Of a stretch of DNA of 50,292 nt, positions 27,096 through 36,420 are shown piece by piece (positions within the stretch are counted from its first letter, which is position 1; each line of letters starts with the position of its first letter). The position numbers and the translations under genes are program-made. The DNA is taken from positions 1-50,292 of the forward strand of contig CALFFK010000027.1 in the NCBI GenBank assembly GCA_937957975.1. Direction: 5' to 3'. Below the pieces are notes generated by a model. It was given only the letters and a program-made list of their open reading frames with translations. It was not told the DNA's origin and did no database searches. Source of the stretch: an uncultured Neomegalonema sp. Lineage in GTDB: Bacteria; Pseudomonadota; Alphaproteobacteria; Rhodobacterales; Rhodobacteraceae.

Positions 27096-28925
27096 ATGGT
27101 TGTATCAAAAAAATTCTCCAAACAGATCCTGAAACGAACAACCCTTGCCGCTGCGGTAGCGCTTGGTGCGTCAGATGCCTTCGCACAATCGACGTCCGAT
27201 ATCGTCTTCATTGTGGACGAGTCCGGTTCGCTAGGTGGAGAGCAGGCGTTTCTGCAAACCTTCGTCCCCACTCTCGATCAAAACCTCAATAACAACGGGA
27301 TTCAGGCGCGTTACGGGTTGGTCGGTTTTGGTGAAGGGGGTGCAAACGATCTGGGGGTCATTTATGATGTAGGTGGCGGGCAGTTCGGCAATGCAGCACA
27401 GTTTTCCAGTTCTGCAGCCGCTAACCTCGACACAAGCGGTAGCTTCGAAGATGGGTATAGCGCCATCGATGTGGCGGTACGTGGCTACAATTTTAATCCA
27501 AATTCCAGCGTAGTGCTGGTCATCGTGACGGACGAGGACCGCGACAACGGGAATAACGCCCTCAATGCGCAAACCGTTCAGGCGCAATTGGCCGGTATCA
27601 ATGGCGGTGCAACTTTGGTCGGAATTGTTGACGCAGATATCACAGGTACCGGAGGCGAAACCGGAATCGGGACGGACGGGACAAATGCGTTCATAGTGGA
27701 TATGGCTGGTAATGTGGCACAGGTTCCGCTGGGGACTCTGACAAGTTCTGCCGGTGCGACCGAGGCCGACTATATCGCCCCTGCACTTGCTTCGCCTAAT
27801 GGCTGTATCGCCGATCTGAATCAATTGCGCGCCGGGGGAGCGGCCGCCACCGGATTCGCCAATGTCTTCAATCTATGTCTGGCGCAGGCGGCAATAAGCG
27901 GCACACCCGCAAATCTTTCACATCCTTTGTTGTCTGTGATTCGGGACATAGGCATGACCTTTGCCCGGTCCCATTCCCGCGAGGCACGGTTGCGGATGGA
28001 TGGTCTTGATGGTGGCGGTGCACATCGTGGCGCAGGATACCAACCGCAGCGCGGTGAAGTCTTGCTGGATGCCTACGGTTTTGATGGTCTGCGCATGTTC
28101 ATCGATTTTCGTGCAGCCGATGGCGATTTCGACAGCCATGGAAACAATGCAGGCTTTGACTATGACGGTTACTCAATCTCCGCAGGCATCGACAAGAGTT
28201 TCACGGCCTGGTCCAATTCGGCTCTCGTCGGGGTGTCGTTGAATACCACCGATTATTCAGGCATTGCAGATGGTGGACTTGGTAACGTCGATGTCCAAGG
28301 CTATGGCGCTACATTCTATGGGGGCATCGAAAATGGTAACGGCTTCTACGGTGATGCACATGTTGGATACTCTATGCTCGATATAGATTCCAACCGGATC
28401 AATAATCAGGGTACTTTCTCCGGAGACACGGATGGTTCAATCCTGAGCGCAGGTATACGGATCGGTTACGACTTTCCAGCACGGCTGTCGAACCCGATAC
28501 GTGGGCGCACGTTCTCGGTTGGCCCCTACGCGAGCGTGAACCTCGCACTGCTCGATATTGATAGCTTCGGCGAAGACAACAATGGACTGACAGTCAGTGA
28601 CTTTGATTCCGAACGACTCGACGGCGAAATCGGCTTACGGTCACAGCTTGGAATGGAAGTCAACGGCGCAACGGCGTTTGTGAAAACCAATGTCGGATAT
28701 CGTCACGACTTGCTCGACGACGGCCAAACCGTTGGGCTGACAACTACTGGCGGTGCGACCGGCTCTCAACGGATTGATGCCAGTAACGAAAGCGCCTTCG
28801 TATTCGGCCTTGGTCTTGGCGCTGCAGTGAATCAAAATCTGACTTTCGCCCTCGAATATGACGGTCAGTATGGCGACGATATCAAGGAGCATGGAATTCA
28901 GGCCCGTCTGCGGCTCGCCTTCTGA
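27096..28925 (+). CDS. Autotransporter-type outer-membrane protein with VWA domain
   Basis: A 609-residue secreted protein. Residues 1-30 are a Sec signal ending AFA-Q. Residues 35-210 form a von Willebrand A domain with a complete MIDAS start, IVFIVDESGSLGG (Asp41, Ser43, Ser45), and the later acidic VIVTDEDRDN. After a linker of about 100 residues, residues 330-609 form a beta-barrel of alternating strands, ending in Phe (RLRLAF) as outer-membrane barrels do. A passenger this short and purely VWA suggests an adhesin or sensor held on the surface. GAGGAG precedes the ATG. It has its own promoter and terminator and sits between dctP and dctQ. Confidence 0.85.
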   Translation: MVVSKKFSKQILKRTTLAAAVALGASDAFAQSTSDIVFIVDESGSLGGEQAFLQTFVPTLDQNLNNNGIQARYGLVGFGEGGANDLGVIYDVGGGQFGNAAQFSSSAAANLDTSGSFEDGYSAIDVAVRGYNFNPNSSVVLVIVTDEDRDNGNNALNAQTVQAQLAGINGGATLVGIVDADITGTGGETGIGTDGTNAFIVDMAGNVAQVPLGTLTSSAGATEADYIAPALASPNGCIADLNQLRAGGAAATGFANVFNLCLAQAAISGTPANLSHPLLSVIRDIGMTFARSHSREARLRMDGLDGGGAHRGAGYQPQRGEVLLDAYGFDGLRMFIDFRAADGDFDSHGNNAGFDYDGYSISAGIDKSFTAWSNSALVGVSLNTTDYSGIADGGLGNVDVQGYGATFYGGIENGNGFYGDAHVGYSMLDIDSNRINNQGTFSGDTDGSILSAGIRIGYDFPARLSNPIRGRTFSVGPYASVNLALLDIDSFGEDNNGLTVSDFDSERLDGEIGLRSQLGMEVNGATAFVKTNVGYRHDLLDDGQTVGLTTTGGATGSQRIDASNESAFVFGLGLGAAVNQNLTFALEYDGQYGDDIKEHGIQARLRLAF

Positions 28926-28982
28926 CCTTTCAAAGTGATGATGCGGCCATTGAACCGCGTCACAAATGATCTATACGTTAAA

Positions 28983-29014
28983 AGGCTCCAACCAGCGTTG
29001 GAGCCTGTCTTTTT
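28983..29014 (+). terminator. Intrinsic terminator after the VWA autotransporter
   Basis: AGGCTCCAAC and GTTGGAGCCT form a perfect ten-base stem with loop CAGC, followed by GTCTTTTT. It isolates the autotransporter gene from dctQ. Confidence 0.92.
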
Positions 29015-29097
29015 ATGCGGAATCAGCTTCCACAGAACTATCGCGTTACGTCCCGCGCAAATGCGCGATACCGTGTCAGAAGAAAACGGGAGACGAA

Positions 29098-30102
29098 ATG
29101 ACTGACCTGACCTCCGAGACCGTTCCCTACCGGGCGGAACCTGCACCCATAATACGTTTTTTCGGGTGGTCCACACTGACGGTCATGTTTGCATTTATCG
29201 TCAATAATATCCTGACATTCTGGTTCGACTGGACCGGCATCGGGCCGTTATTCGGTACATCTGATGCGGGTATTGGATGGCAAGCTATTGTGCAGCTTGG
29301 CATCTATGCAGGCATGATCGCATTGACGGTGAAGTATGTCCGCAATCGCGGTGATGCGCCCCTGCGCGAGGATTCCGCCAAGGTGACGGCGTGGAACACA
29401 TTCTTTATTCGCGCAGCCTTCTGGGTCGTACTGCTCGTCGGGCTTGCCGATATGGCGATTTCGGCTTTGCGGGTCGAGGGAATGCTGCCTGACCTCGTAG
29501 GCAAAGAAATGGACTCAAACCTTGGGCGCTCGCAGTTCCGGGGATTCTATATCCACGGTCCCCTCGTGATAGTCGGAATTTTGCTCGCCTGTGTGACACG
29601 AACGCTTGGGTTTATCTGGCTGGCACTGCTGGTCGTGGTGGCAGAGCTTGGTATCGTTTTTACCCGGTTCGTCTTTTCATATGAACAGGCATATATGGGC
29701 GATCTGGTTCGCTTCTGGTATGCGGCACTCTTTCTGTTCGCGAGTGCTTATACACTTTTGGAAGACGGGCATGTCCGGGTGGACGTCTTTTACGCCGGTT
29801 TCACGCGCCGCAAGAAAGCGTTCGTAAATTCCTGGGGATCAATCCTGCTGGGCATGTCGTTGTGCTGGACCGTTCTGCTGCTTGGGATGTGGGGCAAAGC
29901 CTCCATCATCAACAGCCCAATCCTCGCTTATGAGATCACGCAATCAACCACCGGACTGTTCGTGAAATATTTCATGGCCGGTTTTCTGGCGGTCTTCGCG
30001 ATTTCCATGATGATGCAGTTTGTTGCCATGTTGTTTGAAGCGTCCGCCGATAGGCGTGGCGAACCGGGCGCACGCGAAATCGCCACCGACATCATTCACT
30101 GA
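29098..30102 (+). CDS. dctQ: TRAP transporter small permease (DctQ), extended form
   Basis: Small membrane subunit of the TRAP transporter, here 334 residues compared with about 160-200 for ordinary DctQ. The C-terminal 180 residues hold the DctQ core with four helices and the family motif LLEDGHVRVDVFY. The N-terminal 150 residues add about three helices (TLTVMFAFIVNNILTFWF; VQLGIYAGMIALTV; FWVVLLVGLADMAISAL) that ordinary DctQ lacks. The start at 29098 has GGGAGA upstream; the open frame reaches back to 28966 through the terminator hairpin. dctM follows after 25 bases. Confidence 0.9.
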   Translation: MTDLTSETVPYRAEPAPIIRFFGWSTLTVMFAFIVNNILTFWFDWTGIGPLFGTSDAGIGWQAIVQLGIYAGMIALTVKYVRNRGDAPLREDSAKVTAWNTFFIRAAFWVVLLVGLADMAISALRVEGMLPDLVGKEMDSNLGRSQFRGFYIHGPLVIVGILLACVTRTLGFIWLALLVVVAELGIVFTRFVFSYEQAYMGDLVRFWYAALFLFASAYTLLEDGHVRVDVFYAGFTRRKKAFVNSWGSILLGMSLCWTVLLLGMWGKASIINSPILAYEITQSTTGLFVKYFMAGFLAVFAISMMMQFVAMLFEASADRRGEPGAREIATDIIH

Positions 30103-30127
30103 ATTCTTCTTCCTTACGAGGCACTCG

Positions 30128-32776
30128 ATGGAACTTTTCTTCCTCGCCCTGCTCGTCCTGCTGATGGTGATCGCGCTGGGGTCCGGGTATCCGGTGGCCT
30201 TCGCCCTGCCCGGCTCGGCCATTCTGACCATCGCGATTGCCGCCGTTGCCGGATATATCGGGGCGGGTGATACAGGTGCCTATTTTGCCGAAGGGGGCGG
30301 GCCTGGCGAGTGGTTGAGCGCGGGGGTGACGAACTTCCGAGGGGTCTATTGGGAAGTCGAGCGCGATACGCTGATTGCTATTCCGTTATTTATCTTCATG
30401 GGGATCATGCTTCAGCGGTCAAAGATCGCTGAAGACCTGTTGGTCACGATGGCGCAGCTATTCGGGCCAATCCCCGGCGGTCTGGGCATTTCAGTGGTGT
30501 TCGTGGGCGCATTGCTGGCGGCGACGACCGGAATTGTCGGCGCGACAGTGGTGGCGATGGGGTTGATCTCGCTACCCGCAATGCTGAGCCGTAATTATTC
30601 GCCCGCACTCGCCAGTGGTACAATCTGCGCTTCAGGTACGCTGGGGCAAATCATTCCGCCATCTATCGTGCTCATCATTCTTGCCGACCAATTGGCAAGC
30701 GCAGTCGATCAGGCCGGCACGGCACGCAAGGAATTATACAAATCCTCCACGGGCGAGCTGACCATGCCCTCGGAGTTCAGCGTCATCTCGACCAGTGCCG
30801 GGGATATGTTCCTCGGTGCATTCGTGCCGGGATTATTGCTCGTTCTGCTCTATATGCTGTTCATTCTCGCCTTCGCCTTCCTGAAGCCGAAATACGCTCC
30901 CGCCGTGCATTACGACGGCAAATTCGATGCGCGTTTCTGGGGCAAGGTCTTCGTGACGCTCGTACCACCACTTGCCTTGATTTTTCTCGTCCTCGGCTCG
31001 ATCATTGGCGGTATCGCGACAGTCAATCAGGCCGGGGCCATTGGCGCGGCAGGGGCCATGCTCATGGCCGGATACCGGCTGAAACAAGGATCGGCACTGG
31101 CCTTCGCGCCCGCCCTTCTGGCATTGATCGCCATGGGCGCGATCATCTGGATCACGTCGAATTACGATACGAACATCAAGAATGTAAGCGGCCCGGAGGA
31201 TGCCTTCGGAATCAAGGCCGCTCTCGTGGCTGTGGGCGTATTGATCCTTGCCCTCATCTGGAGTGGCTGGCGGGTCTTTATGATTGAAGACACGCTGCGC
31301 GAGGTGATGATCGAAACGGCGAAGACGACTTCGCTGGTCTTTATCATTCTGCTTGGCGCAGCGATGCTGACATCCGCGTTCCGTGCCTTCGGGGGCGAGG
31401 AACTGGTGAAGCATTTCCTTAACACGTTGCCGGGTGGCTTCTGGACGCAATTCATCATCGTGATGGCAGTCATTTTTGTACTGGGCTTCTTTCTCGATTT
31501 TATCGAGATCGCCGTGGTTGTCGTGCCTATCGTGGCGCCAATCCTGTTGGCTGACCCTTCGGCCAATGTCACCGCCGTTTGGCTGGGCGTGATGATCGGT
31601 CTGAATATTCAGACCTCGTTCCTGACACCACCTTTCGGATTTGCACTGTTCTACCTGCGCGGTGTTGCGCCCGCGTCTGTTAAAACAACGCAGATTTACA
31701 AGGGCGTGGTTGCATTCATCATGCTGCAATTGCTGGCTTTGGCCATTGTCGGTTTCAATCCATCACTGGTGAATTATTTGCCCAATCGGTTGTCCCTGAC
31801 ATCCGACAATGCTCCACCGCCACTCAACCCAAAACTGCAATACTGCATGGAAAATTACGTATCCAAACGCTTTATCGAGGAAGGCCCGGCATTGCGGCAA
31901 GCGATTGCGGATGCCCAGGCGCTCGACCTTTCCAACCTACCCAAAGCAGTGCGTAAGGATCTGGAAGAAGCGTTCGAAAATGCGGAAGGATCATTCGAGT
32001 CAATGGCGGCCATCGAGGCCACAGAAAGTGAAGTTGAGTCGCGGGCGCAAGCCTATCGTCCCCTGCATGTCGAAGTGCGTTCGTTGACCCGCCGGATCGA
32101 TCAAATTGTCGATGAACTCGACGATTTGACGACAGCATTGCGACGCGAAGACGATGTAGACGGCAAGACGCACATCGAAACGCGAATTGCTGCACTCGAA
32201 ACTGAAAAGGCAGATCTCGAAGCTGAAATCCCGGAGCAATGGGATAGTGCGCATGATGACTTCAAGGTTTTGACCAAGGCCGAAAGTGATGCGCGGAGAC
32301 TCTATCGCCGCCAGACAGACAAGGCTTATGCGCCAGTGAAAGAAGCCATCGAAGTCATTGGTGCAGCGGATGTTCTGGCTGAACAACGCGGTATCCTGCT
32401 GGCCCTGAAGGACGATCTGCCCGGCATGGAAAAGGACGCCGCCATCGAACGGATCAAGGATGCCGAACGCGCGATGGATGTCGCAAGTGATACTGGTGCG
32501 ATCCGCAAACCACTGAGCAAAGCCCGCCGCGAATATCGCCGCACGCCCGACATGGAAAAGGTTATGTCCTTGCTGGATGACGCTATCAAAACCTACGACA
32601 GCGATGTCGAATGGCGTCAAAAAGCCAATGAAACCCTGCTTCCCCAGCTAAAGAACTATACAGCGAGTCTGGCAAATACCATCGGCCTGCGACAGCAACC
32701 GAGGTTGCCCGAAGAACAAGCACTTTACGTTGCAAGCTGTTCATCGTCGCATCGCGATATTTCGTTGAGTTTCTGA
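30128..32776 (+). CDS. dctM: TRAP transporter large permease (DctM) with long charged C-terminal tail
   Basis: The transport subunit, 882 residues; typical DctM is about 430. Residues 1-550 are the membrane part with DctM motifs ([79 protein letters not shown]), plus about 100 extra residues and two helices in the centre (near residues 315-380). Residues about 553-882 are soluble, very rich in Glu, Lys, Asp and Arg with heptad-like stretches ([33 protein letters not shown]), probably a coiled coil. No domain recognised in the tail. The TGA overlaps the ATG of trmFO by one base. Confidence 0.9.
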   Translation: MELFFLALLVLLMVIALGSGYPVAFALPGSAILTIAIAAVAGYIGAGDTGAYFAEGGGPGEWLSAGVTNFRGVYWEVERDTLIAIPLFIFMGIMLQRSKIAEDLLVTMAQLFGPIPGGLGISVVFVGALLAATTGIVGATVVAMGLISLPAMLSRNYSPALASGTICASGTLGQIIPPSIVLIILADQLASAVDQAGTARKELYKSSTGELTMPSEFSVISTSAGDMFLGAFVPGLLLVLLYMLFILAFAFLKPKYAPAVHYDGKFDARFWGKVFVTLVPPLALIFLVLGSIIGGIATVNQAGAIGAAGAMLMAGYRLKQGSALAFAPALLALIAMGAIIWITSNYDTNIKNVSGPEDAFGIKAALVAVGVLILALIWSGWRVFMIEDTLREVMIETAKTTSLVFIILLGAAMLTSAFRAFGGEELVKHFLNTLPGGFWTQFIIVMAVIFVLGFFLDFIEIAVVVVPIVAPILLADPSANVTAVWLGVMIGLNIQTSFLTPPFGFALFYLRGVAPASVKTTQIYKGVVAFIMLQLLALAIVGFNPSLVNYLPNRLSLTSDNAPPPLNPKLQYCMENYVSKRFIEEGPALRQAIADAQALDLSNLPKAVRKDLEEAFENAEGSFESMAAIEATESEVESRAQAYRPLHVEVRSLTRRIDQIVDELDDLTTALRREDDVDGKTHIETRIAALETEKADLEAEIPEQWDSAHDDFKVLTKAESDARRLYRRQTDKAYAPVKEAIEVIGAADVLAEQRGILLALKDDLPGMEKDAAIERIKDAERAMDVASDTGAIRKPLSKARREYRRTPDMEKVMSLLDDAIKTYDSDVEWRQKANETLLPQLKNYTASLANTIGLRQQPRLPEEQALYVASCSSSHRDISLSF

Positions 32777-34140
32777 TGGCAGACACGATCCACATCATCG
32801 GCGGCGGTATGGCCGGTTCCGAAGCCGCATGGCAAGCCGCCGAACGTGGCGCACAGGTAGTGCTGCATGAGATGCGACCCCATCGGGAGACCCATGCACA
32901 CCAAACGGAAGGGCTGGCAGAACTTGTATGCTCCAATTCGTTCCGGTCGGATGACCATGAAACCAGCGCCGTAGGCTTGCTTCACCACGAGATGCGCGAA
33001 GCAGGATCGCTCATCATGCGCATGGCCGATACCAATTCCTTGCCCGCCGGAGGGGCATTGGCTGTGGATCGCGACGCATTCTCTGCGGCGGTAACGAATG
33101 CCTTAACCACACATCCCAACATCACGCTGGAACGGGGTGAAATCGAGGGATTGCCCCCCGCCGAGTGGAAGAACGTTATTGTGGCAACCGGGCCATTGAC
33201 TTCACCTGCGCTCGCGGATGCAATCGGGACATTAACCGGAACCGAGAGCCTCGCCTTCTTCGATGCTATCGCGCCAATCGTCCATGCTGACAGCGTAGAT
33301 TTGTCGAAAGCGTGGTTCCAGTCGCGGTATGACAAAGGCGAAACAGAAGCCGAGCGCACAGCCTATCTCAACTGTCCAATGGATCGCGATCAATACGAAG
33401 CGTTCATTGATGCCCTGCTTTCTGCACCGAAAACCGAGTTCAAGGAGTGGGAGCAGGATACGCCTTATTTCGAGGGCTGCCTTCCCATCGAGGTGATGGC
33501 AGAACGTGGACGCGAGACATTGCGATACGGACCGCTCAAGCCAGTCGGCCTGACCAATGAACATAACCCGACCGTCAAAGCCTATGCCGTGGTGCAGCTT
33601 CGCCGCGAGAATGCACTCGGAACGCTGATGAACCTCGTCGGCTTTCAAACCAAGATGAAATATGGCGCGCAAGCCGAGGTCTTTCGAACTATCCCCGGAC
33701 TGGAAAACGCTGAATTTGCCCGGCTGGGCGGCATCCACCGCAATACTTTCATTAATTCTCCCATCCTGCTCGACGGCACTATGCGTATGAAGGCAGATCC
33801 ACGCTTGCGTTTTGCGGGGCAGATTACGGGCGTGGAAGGATATGTCGAATCGGCTGCAATGGGCCTTCTCGCAGGCCGTTTTGCCGCTGCTGATGCGCTG
33901 GGTGGTACCCAGGAGTTACCGCCGCCGGATACATCACATGGCGCGTTGCTAAATCACATTACCGGCGGCGCTGAGGCCGACACATTCCAACCCATGAATG
34001 CAAATTTCGGCCTTTTCCCGCCCTTGGCGGACGACGTGCGCAAAGGACGCAAAGGCAAAAAGGAACGCCAACGTGCCTATACGGACCGCGCCAAGGCGTC
34101 ATGGGCCACTTGGTTGGAAGACAAACGCGAGGCAGCATGA
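32776..34140 (+). CDS. trmFO: Methylenetetrahydrofolate-tRNA-(uracil-5-)-methyltransferase TrmFO
   Basis: FAD enzyme that makes ribothymidine at position 54 of tRNAs using methylene-tetrahydrofolate. The 454 residues begin with the FAD-binding loop [16 protein letters not shown], followed by the conserved [12 protein letters not shown] and the [13 protein letters not shown] segment; the later [16 protein letters not shown] is the second dinucleotide-binding signature. Length is normal. TrmFO in place of TrmA fits Alphaproteobacteria. It overlaps both neighbours (dctM by one base, the methyltransferase by four), so it is probably translated from the TRAP mRNA. Confidence 0.96.
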   Translation: MADTIHIIGGGMAGSEAAWQAAERGAQVVLHEMRPHRETHAHQTEGLAELVCSNSFRSDDHETSAVGLLHHEMREAGSLIMRMADTNSLPAGGALAVDRDAFSAAVTNALTTHPNITLERGEIEGLPPAEWKNVIVATGPLTSPALADAIGTLTGTESLAFFDAIAPIVHADSVDLSKAWFQSRYDKGETEAERTAYLNCPMDRDQYEAFIDALLSAPKTEFKEWEQDTPYFEGCLPIEVMAERGRETLRYGPLKPVGLTNEHNPTVKAYAVVQLRRENALGTLMNLVGFQTKMKYGAQAEVFRTIPGLENAEFARLGGIHRNTFINSPILLDGTMRMKADPRLRFAGQITGVEGYVESAAMGLLAGRFAAADALGGTQELPPPDTSHGALLNHITGGAEADTFQPMNANFGLFPPLADDVRKGRKGKKERQRAYTDRAKASWATWLEDKREAA

Positions 34141-34748
34141 GCAGCGATGATTTCTTTGACCATGCCTATGGACTGGAGACTGCCGAGGAAACAGCAGCCC
34201 ATTACGCACGGTTCGCACAAACCTATGAAGCGTCGATGCGCGAAAATGGCTATGCGACACCCGCGCGCTGCGCCGCAGCGTTACGAGAGGCAGGGATAGC
34301 AACGGAAACGCCAATTCTCGACATTGGCTGCGGAACGGGAATGAGCGGGGAAGCCCTGCAAACTGAGGGATACAACACACTGGATGGCACGGATTTTTCA
34401 GCAGAGATGTTGGCCGTGGCAAAACACAAGGGTCTCTATCGCCACCTCACCCAAGGTGGTCTCGGCGCTTTGCCCGAAGGCACACGCTATGGCGCAGCGG
34501 TTGCCGCCGGTGTCTTCAGCCCAGGCCATGCCCCTGCCAGCCTGATTGACGATGTGTTAGAAATACTGGAATCTGGCGGGGTTTTTGTCTTTTCACTCAA
34601 CGATCACGCCATCGCCCAGGGAAGCTATGAAGGCCGCGTTCACGAGTTATTGGACGCATGTGGGGCCGAATTGCTGTCTCGCGAATATGGCGAACATATG
34701 CCGGGGCAGGACGTTAAAGCCTGGATACTCGTACTGAAACGCCGGTAA
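34137..34748 (+). CDS. Class I SAM-dependent methyltransferase
   Basis: A 203-residue methyltransferase of the 7-beta-strand fold: motif [16 protein letters not shown] (about residues 60-74), motif II with acidic [11 protein letters not shown] and the later [20 protein letters not shown]. Sequence around the motifs resembles Williams-Beuren-type methyltransferases, a group with mostly unknown substrates. The start at 34137 overlaps the trmFO stop (ATGA), so the two form a unit; a role in RNA modification is possible but not shown. Confidence 0.88.
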   Translation: MSSDDFFDHAYGLETAEETAAHYARFAQTYEASMRENGYATPARCAAALREAGIATETPILDIGCGTGMSGEALQTEGYNTLDGTDFSAEMLAVAKHKGLYRHLTQGGLGALPEGTRYGAAVAAGVFSPGHAPASLIDDVLEILESGGVFVFSLNDHAIAQGSYEGRVHELLDACGAELLSREYGEHMPGQDVKAWILVLKRR

Positions 34749-34823
34749 TTTCCTGATTTGGATGAGGAATGGTTGAGAGGGATTCGCACTTCGATCATGT
34801 GATTACGTGTAACAGGCTCGCCA

Positions 34824-34857
34824 TAAAAAAAATCCCGGATAGCAAGCCATCCGGGAT
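34824..34857 (-). terminator. Intrinsic terminator, minus strand
   Basis: On the minus strand ATCCCGGAT and ATCCGGGAT pair perfectly (nine bases) around an eight-base loop, followed by eight T. It faces transcripts coming from the NmrA-like gene. Confidence 0.85.
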
Positions 34858-35002
34858 GAGAGGGGGAGTTCAGGTGATGAACAGACCGTAATGAAGCAAC
34901 AATGTGCGCCGTCCCGATCAACTTCATTTATTCAATGCCCGAATGAGAGTTTGGTTCCCATGTCAGGATACTTTTTTCGCTGTATTGTTATTTTTTGGAA
35001 TC

Positions 35003-35104
35003 TCATTCTTTCTTTTCAGAGATCACGCCGGGGATTCGCAGACGTACGGCGGTCTCATCAAGACCGCACGCCAAGTCTCGCATGGTTTTTTTCTGCATTG
35101 CCAT
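35003..35104 (-). CDS. Possible 33-residue peptide after the NmrA-like gene
   Basis: A frame from ATG 35104 to TGA 35003 encodes MAMQKKTMRDLACGLDE followed by TAVRLRIPGVISEKKE. It is in the same frame as the upstream NmrA-like gene, starting 11 codons after its TAA. No ribosome site is visible and no family is recognised, so it may be chance; it is listed because the amino-acid sequence looks protein-like and it lies inside an otherwise unexplained stretch ending at a strong terminator. Confidence 0.2.
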   Translation of the reverse strand: MAMQKKTMRDLACGLDETAVRLRIPGVISEKKE

Positions 35105-35137
35105 GTCGGATCGGTTATCAGTGATTAATCGTTGGCG

Positions 35138-36118
35138 TTAACCCTTTACCGCCGCTGCTTCTTTCATGGCGTCTTCGCCTTTTTTCCACAAGTTACCCTG
35201 CCATAGCTCTTCGAGGCCGGTTTCACCCGATGCGCCTTTTGTCGTGAGATAATCGTAATATGACGTCGGCTTATGGCCTGTAATATTATAGAAATCAGGG
35301 CTACACCGGCAATAGAAGCCATTCGATAGATATTCAAAAAACTCCGCGCGTGTGCTGCCGAAATCGCGTTCGAAATCTTCCATGGTCTGCGCACGATAGG
35401 TGAGGCTTTTGTCCATGGCTTTGCCAAGATCAGCGGCGATTTCATCCATCGTCTGTGGCTCTGGACCAGTGATGTCATAGAACTTGTCAGCATGCTTCTG
35501 CGGGCCTTCGGTCAGCAATATGAAGGCGGCTTTGGCAATATCGCGCGTGGCAACAAACGAGTTACGGGCCGACCCCAGCGGATTACTGAACCAGCCTTCG
35601 CCAAGAATATTGTCGCTGTCTGTCTTCAACAGATGGTTCATAAAGAAGTTATTGCGCAACACACTGACATTCAGGCCCGCGTCAATAAGGGCTTTTTCAC
35701 CCCACCAATAATGCTGGAGCATTAGTGGAATGCCCGCTCCGGCACGCGAGGAATGCTTGGCCGCATCATAGGAAGCGGTATTGGTATCTGCGCCCATGCA
35801 GCTGATCCTCACCACATGGTCGATCTGGTCTTTACGCCTGCCGAGTTCCTTACAGAAGGCAAGGTGCCCTTCCAACATTGGATCAAGGGATGCGGAGTAT
35901 ATCGCGCCAACCCCGTCCAGCGCAGCATCCCATGTCGTGGCATCGTTCAGGTCAAACTTGACGACTTCGTTAGCGCCCAAATCACGGAGCGAGTCTGCCT
36001 TGTTGTCACTGAAACAACAGGCGCGGATCGTGAATTTCCCGCCTTTCGCCAAGAGTGCCACAAGCTCCCTGCCGATGCGACCCGAAGCAGAAGTGATGAG
36101 CACGATAGGCTGTGGCAT
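35138..36118 (-). CDS. NmrA-like / SDR a5 family NAD(P)-binding protein
   Basis: An atypical short-chain dehydrogenase of 326 residues. The N-terminal VLITSASGRIGRELVALL is a Rossmann motif variant (the usual GATG is SASG), and the later HADKFYDITGPEPQTMDEIA is characteristic of the NmrA/YtfG-like group. No clear Tyr-x3-Lys catalytic pair is visible, as in NmrA regulators and quinone reductase relatives. Substrate unknown. It is divergent from the alpha/beta hydrolase and has a terminator about 280 bases downstream. Confidence 0.87.
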   Translation of the reverse strand: MPQPIVLITSASGRIGRELVALLAKGGKFTIRACCFSDNKADSLRDLGANEVVKFDLNDATTWDAALDGVGAIYSASLDPMLEGHLAFCKELGRRKDQIDHVVRISCMGADTNTASYDAAKHSSRAGAGIPLMLQHYWWGEKALIDAGLNVSVLRNNFFMNHLLKTDSDNILGEGWFSNPLGSARNSFVATRDIAKAAFILLTEGPQKHADKFYDITGPEPQTMDEIAADLGKAMDKSLTYRAQTMEDFERDFGSTRAEFFEYLSNGFYCRCSPDFYNITGHKPTSYYDYLTTKGASGETGLEELWQGNLWKKGEDAMKEAAAVKG

Positions 36119-36420
36119 GGAATATTCCCCGGTTGGTTATGAATAACAGGCTGTCAGCCATAATCGGGTGTACCGGATAAACAAGCAATATCGCACCCCA
36201 ATAGGAAAGAACGGTTTTTTCATTACTACATATTGTTTTGGGATCGCGCGTAATTTGGCCTGATCCCTGCATCCTCAATGTTCAATCATTCTGATGGCGT
36301 ACACTATTAAGTGACGGAAAAAATGGAGTCATTCGTGAAACCATTATGTCGTCCCGACATTGAATCAATACGGAACACGCACTGAATGAAGTGAAAGCAG
36401 GAGACAGGAGGGAACCAGAT
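36119..36420. other. Divergent intergenic region
   Basis: About 300 bases between divergent genes; it should contain both promoters. The minus-strand side is AT-rich around 36200-36240. A very short plus-strand frame (36311-36385) has no ribosome site and is not called. I see no repeat or operator I can name. Confidence 0.4.

Larger units (their letters stand above)
34749..35137. other. 389-base intergenic region
   Basis: AT-rich region between two convergent genes. It holds a minus-strand terminator (34824-34857), a hairpin at 35049-35067 (GCGGTCT, loop CATCA, AGACCGC) and a possible 33-codon minus-strand frame (35003-35104). The distance from the NmrA-like gene to its terminator, about 280 bases, would leave a long 3' untranslated region or a small RNA. 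Confidence 0.5.

Noticed and set aside
28966-29097. Extension of the dctQ frame through the terminator hairpin
   Set aside because: The hairpin and T-run lie within it, and the ATG at 29098 has its own ribosome site.
34760-34830. tRNA-like 3' end on the minus strand (GCGAATCCCTCTCAACC)
   Set aside because: No acceptor, D-arm or anticodon stem can be drawn and the T-loop is not canonical, so neither a tRNA nor an attachment site is supported.
34904-35128. 74-codon plus-strand frame with a hydrophobic stretch
   Set aside because: GTG start without a ribosome site in AT-rich DNA; the hydrophobic part comes from T-rich sequence.
36311-36385. 24-codon plus-strand frame before the alpha/beta hydrolase
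   Set aside because: Too short, GTG start, no ribosome site.
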